This document shows positions 17,566 through 25,301 of a DNA stretch of 64,000 nt, one piece after another. The DNA is from CAZDKO01 sp964506075 [NCBI: uncultured bacterium] (GTDB lineage Bacteria > CAZDME01 > JAYEMH01). A program made the position numbers and the translations under genes. The stretch's first letter is position 1. Each line of letters opens with the position of its first letter. The notes beneath the pieces are model-generated. The model ran no database searches. It was not told the origin of the DNA and saw nothing but the letters and a program-made list of their open reading frames with translations. The DNA is taken from the NCBI GenBank assembly GCA_964506075.1, contig CAZDKO010000003.1, forward strand, positions 1-64,000. Direction: 5' to 3'.

Positions 17566-19498
17566 GTATTTTCTGGTTAAATTTTTAAATTTAATCATTA
17601 GAGCTTTTCCTCAGAAGGCAGTAGTTTATGTAGCCGGGTTAATCGGCAGTTTGTTCTATTTTATTGATTGTCGCCACCGGAACATCAGTCTGCGTAATCT
17701 TGAAAATGCCTTTGGAAAAACAAAGAGCCTGTCCGAGATAAAGAAAATTTCGCGTCATTCTTTTATGAATCTAAGTCAGAATTTCTTTGAGGTTTTACTC
17801 TTCCCGAAATTTAATCGTCAGTCTCTTGATAAATTTGTCAGTATTGAAGGCAGAGAAAATCTGGATATGGTTCGTTCCCGGGGTAAAGGAGCTATTTTAC
17901 TGACGGCTCATTTTGGCAACTGGGAGCTTTCTGCCGTCTGGGCGAGTTTAAACGGTTACCCTATCAGTGTTATTGCCAGGGACCAGAAAAAAACCCGGCT
18001 AAACGCTTTACTTAATCAATATAGAACCGGGACCGGCATAAAAGTTTATAGTAAAGGATTAGCCGTTCGTGATCTGATGAGAGCCCTTAATAAAAATGAA
18101 TTTGTCGGTATTTTAGGCGACCAGGATGCCGGGAAGAGAGGGGTGTTTGTGGATTTTTTTAACCGCCCGGCCTCAACCAATCCAGGACCTGTCCTTTTGG
18201 CTATACGCAAAGGAGTTCCCGTTCTTCCTTGTTTTATCGTCCGTTCTGGTTTCAGGCATAAAATATATGTTAACCCGCCTCTATATAAAGAAATTAAGGT
18301 TAGTGACAAAAATAATGCCGAGATGGTAAAATCCGTACTTCAGGAATTTAGCCGGATTCTGGAATCTTATATCCGGCTTTATCCGGGACAATGGTTATGG
18401 GTTCATAAAAGATGGAAAACCCAGCCTGTTAGAAACATAAATTTTGATAACCAGAAATTTAATATAATGGTATTGAGTGATGAAAAACCAGGTCATTTAA
18501 GACAGTGTCAGGGCGTTTTGAGAGGCTTTCCCGCCGCCAAGGTATTGAAGGTTGAAATAAAATTTAAAAACAGGTTCTGGAAGATATTACTTTCTCTGGT
18601 GGCTCCGGTGGTAAATAATAAATTTGTAATCAACGCCTTCCTCAGACAATCTTTAAGGCGGGAAAGTTTTAATGAACTGAATTCTTTTCTTCCGGGTTTA
18701 ATTATTTCTGCCGGTAGTTCGTTAGCCCCCTGTAATCTTTTGTACGGAAGAATAACCAGAGCCAGGAAAATTGTTTGTATGAAACCGGGTATAATAAACG
18801 TTAAATTTTTTGATTTAGTCATTGCTCCCCAGCATGACCATCTGCCGGTAGTTAAAAACGTTTTAAATATATTAACTGCGCCGCACCCTTTTAGAAACGA
18901 AGATTTTGATAGGTTAGCTAAAGAACTCAAAGAAAAATTTTCTATAAAAGGAAATAAATTCTTCGGGATATTATTGGGAGGAGAGAGTACCTACTTTTTT
19001 ATATCAGATAATTCCTTGAAAAAGATTGTTGAAAAGATAAAATTAATCGGTGAAACGCATAAATTTCCACTTTTACTTACCACTTCACGCCGGACGCCTT
19101 TACACGTTGAAAAGGAACTTAAAAAGACCCTCAATAATTTTTCTGATTTGGCTTTATTTATTTCGCCCCGGGAAGAAAGCTATAATCCGGTGGGAGGGAT
19201 TTTAGGTTTAAGTGAGCTAATCATAGTTACTGAAGACAGTATTTCTATGATTGCTGAAGCCGCCAGTTCAGGGAAGAAGATTGTTGTTCTTGGGATTGAC
19301 AGAAAAGTCCGGCGTAAACCGCCCAAACATTTGGAAACGCTTAATAAATTAACCCGGCAAGGTTATATCCGTATGGCTACGCCGGATAACCTTAATAAAG
19401 TTGTTGATCAGTTTCTCGAAGACGCGACACCCGTTAAAATTCTTAATGATACGGAAAAAGCAATTGAGAGAGTGAAAGCATTACTGGTAAACGGTTGA
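17549..19498 (+). CDS. Fusion of LpxL/HtrB-like lipid A acyltransferase with an ELM1-like (DUF1022) domain
   Basis: A 649-residue protein with two clearly different halves. Residues 1-292 form an LpxL/LpxM/HtrB-type acyltransferase: N-terminal membrane anchor, the HX4E active-site motif HFGNWE at 121-126, 'ILGDQDAGKRGVFV', and the usual C-terminal end 'PGQWLWVHKRWK'. Such enzymes add secondary acyl chains to Kdo-lipid A. Residues about 304-649 form an ELM1-like domain: it starts 'IMVLSDEKPGHLRQCQGV', then has 'GGESTYFFIS', 'TTSRRTP' and 'VTEDSISMIAEAASSGKKIVVLG', resembling a GT-B glycosyltransferase C-domain. ELM1 is known in plants for mitochondrial fission and in bacteria as stand-alone DUF1022. 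Fusion to an acyltransferase next to lpxK suggests a sugar-modifying or lipid A-linked role, which is inference. Confidence 0.88.
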   Translation: MLGYLEYFLVKFLNLIIRAFPQKAVVYVAGLIGSLFYFIDCRHRNISLRNLENAFGKTKSLSEIKKISRHSFMNLSQNFFEVLLFPKFNRQSLDKFVSIEGRENLDMVRSRGKGAILLTAHFGNWELSAVWASLNGYPISVIARDQKKTRLNALLNQYRTGTGIKVYSKGLAVRDLMRALNKNEFVGILGDQDAGKRGVFVDFFNRPASTNPGPVLLAIRKGVPVLPCFIVRSGFRHKIYVNPPLYKEIKVSDKNNAEMVKSVLQEFSRILESYIRLYPGQWLWVHKRWKTQPVRNINFDNQKFNIMVLSDEKPGHLRQCQGVLRGFPAAKVLKVEIKFKNRFWKILLSLVAPVVNNKFVINAFLRQSLRRESFNELNSFLPGLIISAGSSLAPCNLLYGRITRARKIVCMKPGIINVKFFDLVIAPQHDHLPVVKNVLNILTAPHPFRNEDFDRLAKELKEKFSIKGNKFFGILLGGESTYFFISDNSLKKIVEKIKLIGETHKFPLLLTTSRRTPLHVEKELKKTLNNFSDLALFISPREESYNPVGGILGLSELIIVTEDSISMIAEAASSGKKIVVLGIDRKVRRKPPKHLETLNKLTRQGYIRMATPDNLNKVVDQFLEDATPVKILNDTEKAIERVKALLVNG

Positions 19499-19508
19499 CC
19501 AGTTTACC
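19486..19508 (+). repeat. Hairpin across the fusion gene's stop codon
   Basis: GGTAAAC (19486-19492) and GTTTACC (19502-19508) form a perfect 7-bp inverted repeat with a 9-nt loop that contains the TGA stop. There is no following U-run, so it is not a typical intrinsic terminator. It marks the left edge of the repeat-filled spacer. Confidence 0.5.
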
Positions 19509-19883
19509 GGGTGAGTATTAAGGATTAAGACGCTCACTACGCTCGCTCTAAGGATTAAGTTGTATGTAACGAAAAACTTAGAACGCAAAACTAAAAACCA
19601 TAATTCAAAACTCAAAATGCCGAATGACTAAATCCCCTGCCTGCCCTGTCTACCGACAGGGAGGAGGCAAGGCAGGTAATGCCGAATGAATGTCTAAATA
19701 TTCAAATGACCAATTTAAAGCAGAATAATCTATTACAATTTAGACATTGGAAAATTTGGTCATTTATTCGTCATTAGTCATTTAAGAATTAGGCAGGGAT
19801 ATATTGATTAAATTTTATTTTACGTTTTTCGTTTTACTTACTTCTTAATCCTTAGTTCTTAATTCTTAAATAAAGGTAAAGAT
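19499..19883. repeat. 385-bp repeat-filled intergenic spacer (MITE-like element copy 1)
   Basis: No gene is seen here. The left end has a 41-bp module in reverse orientation: TAAGGATTAAG (19519-19529), a 19-nt core ACGCTCACTACGCTCGCTC (19530-19548), and TAAGGATTAAG again (19549-19559). The inverse 11-mer CTTAATCCTTA is at 19844-19854, so the whole is bounded by inverted copies. Inside are a hairpin at 19636-19676 (CCCTGTC/GACAGGG nested in CCTGCC/GGCAGG) and the direct word ATGCCGAATGA twice. There are also interleaved inverted repeats: AATGTCTAAAT (19689) with ATTTAGACATT (19738), and AAATGACCAA (19704) with TTGGTCATTT (19756). Related modules occur at 30187-30227 and 31377-31417. Confidence 0.75.
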
Positions 19884-20993
19884 ATGAATGTATTACAGAT
19901 GCTTCCCAACCTTAATTTAGGCGGGGTAGAAAGAGGCACGGTTGATTTGGCCAAAGCTTTGGCAGAGGATAATCATCACGCGGTCATTATATCCAACGGG
20001 GGCGTGCTTCTTCAAGAATTAGAGGGGACAAAGGTTAAACATTATACTTTGCCGGTCCACCGAAAATCTTTTTTCTCTATATGGTCTCTTATTAAGCCGG
20101 TTAGACAGATTATAAGAGAAGAAAAAATTGATATTGTTCACGCTCGTTCCCGTGTTCCGGCCTGGATTGGTTATTATGCCGCCCGGGCAGAAAATATCCC
20201 TTTTATTACCACGGCACACGGGTTTTATAAAAATCACTGGGGTAGCCGGGTAATGGTTTTTGGCAAACGGGTAATTGTGGTCAGTTCCCCTCTAAAGAAC
20301 TATATGAAGTTAAATTTTAAGGTTCCGGAAGAAAAATTAAGACTCATCCATCGCGGTGTTGACTTTAATAAGGAATTATTGTCTCGGGGTGAAACAGACA
20401 GTCTTTTGAAATTAAGAAAGGATTTAGCCGGTAGCGCAAAAAATTTAGTGGGTGTGATTGGCCGCCTGACGCCGCGAAAAGGACATTTTTTCTTTATTGA
20501 AGCCTTGGCCCGGTTAAAGAAAAGTAATTTTCCTTTCCGCGCCTTAATTGTCGGTGAAGCAGAAAAAGAAAAGTTTTTAAGACAACTTAAAGAAAAGGTT
20601 AAAAAAGAAAATCTTGAAAACGAAATAATTTTTACCGGTAGAAGAAATGATATCCCTCAGATTTTGTCAATTTTAGACTTGCTGGTTTTCCCTTCGGTAG
20701 AACCGGAATCTTTCGGCCGGGTAGTGGTAGAGGCGTTGGCTTTAGGAAAACCGGTTGTCGCCACTAATCTCGGCGGGATAAAAGATATCATTGAAGACGA
20801 GATTAACGGCCGGTTAGTGGCGCCCGATGATGTTTTGAGTTTAGTCGAAGCTATAAGCTGGATGCTTGAGCATAAAGAAGAAGCGCAACTTCTATCCCAA
20901 AGAGGGAAAGATAAAGTTTTAAAAGAATTCAATTTTGGGAAAATGTATCAGGAAACGCTTAAGGTCTATCGGGAATGTTTAAAGGAACGATAA
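19884..20993 (+). CDS. GT4 family glycosyltransferase
   Basis: A 369-residue GT-B fold enzyme of glycosyltransferase family 4. The N-terminal acceptor domain begins 'LQMLPNLNLGGVERGTVDLA', the typical glycine-rich loop. The donor domain has 'GVIGRLTPRKGH' (about residue 190) and the EX7E motif in 'EPESFGRVVVEALALGKPVV' (about 274-283). These retaining enzymes use nucleotide-sugars at the cytoplasmic membrane. With four GT9 and one more GT4 gene following, it probably adds a sugar to the LPS core. Acceptor and donor cannot be predicted. It follows the repeat spacer with AAAGG ahead of the ATG. The 3' end overlaps the next GT9 gene by 19 bp. Confidence 0.9.
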   Translation: MNVLQMLPNLNLGGVERGTVDLAKALAEDNHHAVIISNGGVLLQELEGTKVKHYTLPVHRKSFFSIWSLIKPVRQIIREEKIDIVHARSRVPAWIGYYAARAENIPFITTAHGFYKNHWGSRVMVFGKRVIVVSSPLKNYMKLNFKVPEEKLRLIHRGVDFNKELLSRGETDSLLKLRKDLAGSAKNLVGVIGRLTPRKGHFFFIEALARLKKSNFPFRALIVGEAEKEKFLRQLKEKVKKENLENEIIFTGRRNDIPQILSILDLLVFPSVEPESFGRVVVEALALGKPVVATNLGGIKDIIEDEINGRLVAPDDVLSLVEAISWMLEHKEEAQLLSQRGKDKVLKEFNFGKMYQETLKVYRECLKER

Positions 20994-21970
20994 AAAAAAT
21001 TCTTATAATCAAATGGAGCGCTCTTGGGGATATAATTTTGATTACGCCTGCTCTTAGAGTAATCAGAGAACATTTCCCTGAAGCGAAGATTTTTCTTCTA
21101 ACCAAAAAAGAATATCAGGATTTATTAAAGCCGCTCCATTATATTGACAGTTTTATAGATTTTGAAAAATCGGAATGGAAAGGTTTAATCCCGGAGTTAA
21201 AAAAGGAAAGCTTTGATTTAAGTATTGATTTCCAGAATACCTGGCTCAGCCATCTTCTGGTTTTTTTAAGCGGCGTAAAAAACAGGGTCGGTTATAAAAG
21301 AAAAGGGGGAGGGGCTTTTTTAAACATCGCTGCTTTTGAGCCTAAAGGAATAAAAAATCCGGTAGAACATCAAGCCCACCTTTTATCAAAAATCGGGATT
21401 GATTTAACCGATTATTCTCTGGAGTGCCGGGGGGCCTCCATTCAGACGTCTTTTAATCTTAGTAAGCCTTACATCGTTATCCTGCCGGGGGCAGGGAAAG
21501 GGTGGGAGACAAAATGCTGGGGTGAATCTTCTTTTGCCCGGTTAGCTGATACCTTAATAGATAAATACGGTTATTCCGTAGTGTTCCTCGGCGAAATCAG
21601 GGAGAAAGAGAAAATTTCGCGGATTAAAAAATTAATGAGAGAAAGAGCCGAAGACCTATCCGGGAAAACGGATTTGAAAGAGTTGGCCGGGGTATTAAAA
21701 GAAAGCGCTTTATTCATCACCCATGACACCGGCCCGATGCATCTGGCCCAGGCTTTAAAAGTTCCTACTGTTGCTCTTTTTGGTCCGACTGATCCCCGGC
21801 GCCATACCGTTCCTTCAACTAATTTGTTTATTGTAAAAAAAAGTCTTGCCTGCCAGCCCTGCTATCGCCGGGATTGCTCCCATCAGCAGTGCCTGCAGTT
21901 GATCGAGGTAAAAGAAGTATTAGAGGTAGTATCTAACGTGTTAAATGAAAGGATAGACAACTTAAAGTGA
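20975..21970 (+). CDS. GT9 family glycosyltransferase (heptosyltransferase-like) 1
   Basis: A 331-residue GT-B enzyme of family GT9, which includes WaaC/WaaF ADP-heptose:LPS heptosyltransferases. Key signs are 'SALGDIILITPALRVIREHFP' near the N-terminus, containing the conserved catalytic Asp of the GD motif. The nucleotide-binding segment 'ITHDTGPMHLAQALKVPTVALFGPTDP' is in the C-domain. A cysteine cluster 'CQPCYRRDCSHQQC' lies near the C-terminus. The overlap with the upstream GT4 gene and a GTGA overlap with the next GT4 gene indicate one tightly coupled operon. A heptose kinase gene at 35.7 kb supports heptose as a possible donor, but GT9 enzymes also use other sugars. Confidence 0.9.
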   Translation: MFKGTIKKILIIKWSALGDIILITPALRVIREHFPEAKIFLLTKKEYQDLLKPLHYIDSFIDFEKSEWKGLIPELKKESFDLSIDFQNTWLSHLLVFLSGVKNRVGYKRKGGGAFLNIAAFEPKGIKNPVEHQAHLLSKIGIDLTDYSLECRGASIQTSFNLSKPYIVILPGAGKGWETKCWGESSFARLADTLIDKYGYSVVFLGEIREKEKISRIKKLMRERAEDLSGKTDLKELAGVLKESALFITHDTGPMHLAQALKVPTVALFGPTDPRRHTVPSTNLFIVKKSLACQPCYRRDCSHQQCLQLIEVKEVLEVVSNVLNERIDNLK

Positions 21971-23046
21971 AAATATTACACCTGACTACTCATCTTAACC
22001 GCGGGGGAATTACCTCTTATATTTATAGTTTATCCAGGGCGTTAGTAAAAAAGGGGCATCGGCTTTTTGTCGGTTCAAGCGGCGGCAATTGTATCCGGGA
22101 ATTTGATAAAAACGGAATTAAACATCTTGCCCTTCCGATAAATACCAAATCAGAATTAAGTCCCAAACTCTGGTTTACCACCCGGCGTCTAAAAGAAATT
22201 TTAAAAGAAGAAAAAATTGATATTTTACATACCCATACCAGGGTAGCTCATTGTGTCGGGTGGAGGATATACCGGAGAGGTTTGGCTCATTGGCTTACAA
22301 CCGCGCATGGTTATTATAAGACCCGGTGGGGAAGAATAATTTTTCCCGCCTGGGGGGAAGTTACCATTGCTATCAGTCCGGCGGTCAAAGACCATTTGTT
22401 AAATGATTTTAAATTGCCGGAAGAGAAGGTGAAAATGATATTTACCGGCATAGACTTAGAAAGATTTCATCCGGAGACTGCGGAACAGGATAAATTATAT
22501 CGGCAAAAATTCGGTTTAAATGGCGTGATTACGGTGGGAATGATTGGCCGCCTTTCTCCGGAAAAAGGGCATCGTTTTTTTTTAGAGGCGGCCCGAAGTA
22601 TAAACGAGCCGGATGTAAAATTTCTGGTTGTCGGGAGTGGCAGAGGTCGTTTACGGAAAGAATTAGCGCCTTTTTTAAACGATAAAAAATTTATCTGGAT
22701 AGACTACCTGGATAGTCTTAATGCTTTAAAGCTTATAGATATATTTGTGCAGCCATCTCTTCAGGAAGGTTTGGGTATTGCCCTGCTTGAAGCCATGGCC
22801 TGTGGCAAAGCTGTCGTTGCCAGTAAGGTTGGAGGAATTCCTTCGGTTATAAGCAATGGTAAAGACGGTCTATTGGTCCCTCCGGGGGAGAGAGAGAATT
22901 TAATTGAGTCCATATTAAAACTGGTGAAAGATAAAGATTATAGAAGGTTACTGGGAGAAGCGGGTCGACGGAAGACGGAAGAAAAATTCGACGTCAGGAA
23001 GATGGCTGAGGAGATAGAAGGGGTATATGAAGAACTTTTGAAATAG
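21967..23046 (+). CDS. GT4 family glycosyltransferase
   Basis: A 359-residue GT4 enzyme. It starts at GTG within the stop of the GT9 gene (GTGA). The first residues 'LHLTTHLNRGGITSYIYSLS' carry the glycine-rich acceptor-domain loop. 'ITVGMIGRLSPEKGHRFF' opens the donor domain, and the EX7E motif is in 'LQEGLGIALLEAMACGKAVV'. It resembles the other GT4 gene of this block in layout, particularly the 'TTAHGYYKTRWG' and 'EDKIDILHTHTRVAH'-like stretch, so the two are probable paralogues. Role in LPS core assembly is inferred from neighbours. A repeat spacer of about 200 bp follows. Confidence 0.9.
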   Translation: MKILHLTTHLNRGGITSYIYSLSRALVKKGHRLFVGSSGGNCIREFDKNGIKHLALPINTKSELSPKLWFTTRRLKEILKEEKIDILHTHTRVAHCVGWRIYRRGLAHWLTTAHGYYKTRWGRIIFPAWGEVTIAISPAVKDHLLNDFKLPEEKVKMIFTGIDLERFHPETAEQDKLYRQKFGLNGVITVGMIGRLSPEKGHRFFLEAARSINEPDVKFLVVGSGRGRLRKELAPFLNDKKFIWIDYLDSLNALKLIDIFVQPSLQEGLGIALLEAMACGKAVVASKVGGIPSVISNGKDGLLVPPGERENLIESILKLVKDKDYRRLLGEAGRRKTEEKFDVRKMAEEIEGVYEELLK

Positions 23047-23101
23047 TTAACCGGGTAGTCGGTTAGCTGGTTAGCCAGTTATCCTGTTTACCGGTTGCCC
23101 A

Positions 23102-23155
23102 AGATTACAGAAAACGCCCGTCTGCCAGCGGGCAGGGAGTACAGATTACAGAAAA
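23102..23155 (+). repeat. 13-bp direct repeats flanking a small hairpin
   Basis: AGATTACAGAAAA occurs at 23102-23114 and again at 23143-23155. Between the copies lies a GC-rich hairpin that can pair in two ways: GCCCG (23116-23120) with CGGGC (23129-23133), or CTGCC (23122-23126) with GGCAG (23131-23135). The stretch just before it (23047-23100) has the repeated word GGTTAGC. The layout looks like a tiny insertion flanked by a duplication, but no open reading frame is present. Confidence 0.55.
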
Positions 23156-23195
23156 AACAAAAATAAATTTCAGATTAAAAATTATAATTGTTCCC

Positions 23196-23238
23196 AACCT
23201 GTTCCAAAACCTGTTCCAATGCGGGTTTGGAACAGGTT
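23196..23238 (+). repeat. Three copies of a 12-mer forming a perfect hairpin before a GT9 gene
   Basis: AACCTGTTCCAA is present at 23196-23207 and immediately again at 23208-23219. Its exact reverse complement TTGGAACAGGTT is at 23227-23238 after a 7-nt loop. The second and third copies therefore make a perfect 12-bp stem ending 12 bases before the ATG at 23251. The stem could mask the ribosome-binding region, or could be bound by a dimeric protein. Confidence 0.75.
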
Positions 23239-23250
23239 AACTGATTGCAA

Positions 23251-24300
23251 ATGAAAGAATTAAAAAATATAGAAATTAAAAAGATCCTGGTTGTGGCGGG
23301 ATTTCCCGGCCTGGGAGATTTAATGGTAGCGGTGCCGGTAATGCGCGCGCTTAAAGAGACTTTTCCGGAGGCAAAGGTTTATTTAACCTTGCGAAACAAA
23401 AAAAATCAACTGGAAATTTTGAAAAACAATCCCTATATTGATAAAATAATTATTTTTGATAAAAAAGCTAAGTCACCCCAGATACTTAAAAGTTTAAAGC
23501 TCCTTAAAGAATGGAAAAAAGAATGTTTTGATGTAATCGTTATTCTCCATCACGCCCGGAGATACGCTCTTTTATCCTGGCTTGCCGGCGGGAAAATTCG
23601 CCTGGGTTATAATACTAAAGGCTGGTGTTTTTTCCTGAATAATGTTTATCAGGCCGATCCTTTCAAGCATGAAACGGAAAATCTTCTTGAGGTAATTAAA
23701 CCTCTGGGCGTTAAAACTGAAAATATGGCTCTGGAATTATGGCTTGAAGGACAGGAAAGAGAAAAGATAGCCGGATGGCTTGAAGGGAAAAACATATTGA
23801 ATTTTATTGTTATTCATCCCTCCGGCGGCTGGTGGGGAAGACGGTGGCCGAAAGAAAATTATGCCAAGCTGGCTGATTATTTTATCGGAAATTTTCCCGT
23901 TCAAATAGTTTTTACCGGAAATTCTGCCGAAAAAAGAGATATAGAAGAGATTATCTCTTTAATGAGAGAGAAAGCGTTTATGGCTTGCGGTGAATTTACC
24001 GTGCGGGAGTTAGCTTGTTTATATGAAAAGGCTCTTCTTTTTATCGGTACCGATACCGGCGCCATGCATATTGCCTCAGCGGTTAATCTACCCAGTTTGG
24101 TAATGTTCGGACCTCAGGATCCCCGCCGGTGGAAAGCCCGGAACGAAAGTTCAAAGATAATCTACAAGCATCTGGATTGCAGTCCCTGTCCGCAGAGGTG
24201 TCGCCGGGGAAGAAATATTTGTATGGAGAAAATTAGTGTCAAAGATATTATAACGCTTGCCGGAGAAATGATAAAAGAATTAAAACCAAAAAGTAGTTAA
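23251..24300 (+). CDS. GT9 family glycosyltransferase (heptosyltransferase-like) 2
   Basis: A GT9 enzyme of about 349 residues with 'FPGLGDLMVAVPVMRALKETF' at the N-terminus, including the catalytic Asp. The C-domain has 'GTDTGAMHIASAVNLPSLVMFGPQDP', and there is a terminal cysteine cluster 'CSPCPQRCRRGRNIC'. A TTG two codons upstream (23245) is an alternative start; ATG 23251 is preferred because the conserved strand begins soon after. No clear ribosome-binding site is visible, and a strong hairpin (23208-23238) ends just before the start. It begins the second glycosyltransferase run, after a repeat-rich spacer. Sugar specificity is unknown. Confidence 0.9.
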   Translation: MKELKNIEIKKILVVAGFPGLGDLMVAVPVMRALKETFPEAKVYLTLRNKKNQLEILKNNPYIDKIIIFDKKAKSPQILKSLKLLKEWKKECFDVIVILHHARRYALLSWLAGGKIRLGYNTKGWCFFLNNVYQADPFKHETENLLEVIKPLGVKTENMALELWLEGQEREKIAGWLEGKNILNFIVIHPSGGWWGRRWPKENYAKLADYFIGNFPVQIVFTGNSAEKRDIEEIISLMREKAFMACGEFTVRELACLYEKALLFIGTDTGAMHIASAVNLPSLVMFGPQDPRRWKARNESSKIIYKHLDCSPCPQRCRRGRNICMEKISVKDIITLAGEMIKELKPKSS

Positions 24301-24329
24301 ATCATCTTTATATTCTGCAATCTTTAAAC

Positions 24330-25301
24330 ATGAAAGATATAAATAACATTCTTATCGTCAGTCTCAGTAATATCGGAGATGTGATTTTAACTCTTCCTGT
24401 GGCCGGAGCCCTCCGGGAAGAATACCCCCGGGCAAAAATTTCTATTCTGGTAGGAGTTAAAGGTTATCAGGTGGTTAAAAATAATCCGGAATTCCATGAA
24501 GTTTTCATCTATGATAAAAGTATAACCTTAAAGGAGAAAATATCGTTCATCCGGAAGTTAAGAAGTAAAAAATACGAGCTGGCAATTGACCTGAGGCACA
24601 GTCTCTTTCCTTTATTTATCGGGGCAAAATACCATACCCCTCTTTTAATGAGAGAAATTAACCCTAAAGAACACCGCGTCAAAAAGCATCTGCGCAGTTT
24701 AGAAAAATTAGGAATAAAAACGGAAAAGCCAAAATTCCCTTTTTACGTTTCACCTTTTGCCCAAAAGAGAGTCAAGGAGAAATTAGGGGAAAACATCAAT
24801 AAAGATGTAATTGTTGTTAATCCGACAGCCGCCAGTCATTTAAAATGCTGGGGGGATGATTGTTTTTTATCCCTGGCCGAGAAGATAAAAGAAGTTTTTA
24901 ATCCCACTATTATTTTTATAGGAGGGAAAGAAGAGATAGATAAAGAGAAATGTAAAAAAATTTCAAACCGGGTAAAGGGGAGTATCAATCTTTGCGGCGA
25001 GCTGGAACTGGAGGAATTAGCGGCGCTTCTTAAGGTCGCTAAAATATTTATCACCAATGATAGCGGACCTTTACATTTAGCCAGCGCTTTAAATGTTCCG
25101 ACCCTGGCGATATTCGGCCCGACAGACGCCTTAAAATACGGGCCGCTTAGTTTTTGGAACCGGGTGGTCAGGAAAAATCTATCCTGTTCACCCTGTGAAT
25201 TGGCCCAATGCCCCAGGGAACATGAATGTATGAAATTAATTTCGGTTGAGGATGTTTTTTCTGCTTTTAAAGAGCTTTTTAATGAGAGAAAAAGTGCCTG
25301 A
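24330..25301 (+). CDS. GT9 family glycosyltransferase (heptosyltransferase-like) 3
   Basis: A 323-residue GT9 enzyme. The N-terminal motif 'SLSNIGDVILTLPVAGALRE' holds the catalytic Asp. 'ITNDSGPLHLASALNVPTLAIFGPTD' binds the nucleotide-sugar, and the cysteine cluster 'CSPCELAQCPREHEC' follows near the end. It begins 29 bp after the previous GT9 gene and ends inside the next one, so the three GT9 genes of this run are probably co-translated. Sequence similarity among them suggests local duplication followed by divergence, which would extend the sugar chain step by step. That order is inference. Confidence 0.9.
   Translation: MKDINNILIVSLSNIGDVILTLPVAGALREEYPRAKISILVGVKGYQVVKNNPEFHEVFIYDKSITLKEKISFIRKLRSKKYELAIDLRHSLFPLFIGAKYHTPLLMREINPKEHRVKKHLRSLEKLGIKTEKPKFPFYVSPFAQKRVKEKLGENINKDVIVVNPTAASHLKCWGDDCFLSLAEKIKEVFNPTIIFIGGKEEIDKEKCKKISNRVKGSINLCGELELEELAALLKVAKIFITNDSGPLHLASALNVPTLAIFGPTDALKYGPLSFWNRVVRKNLSCSPCELAQCPREHECMKLISVEDVFSAFKELFNERKSA

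Noticed and set aside
18508-18930. A 140-codon - strand frame inside the ELM1-like half of the fusion gene
   Set aside because: It is antisense to a well-conserved domain and has no motif or start signal of its own.
19499-19883. CRISPR array in the repeat spacer
   Set aside because: The repeats are few, inverted, of unequal spacing and without regular spacers. No cas genes are near.
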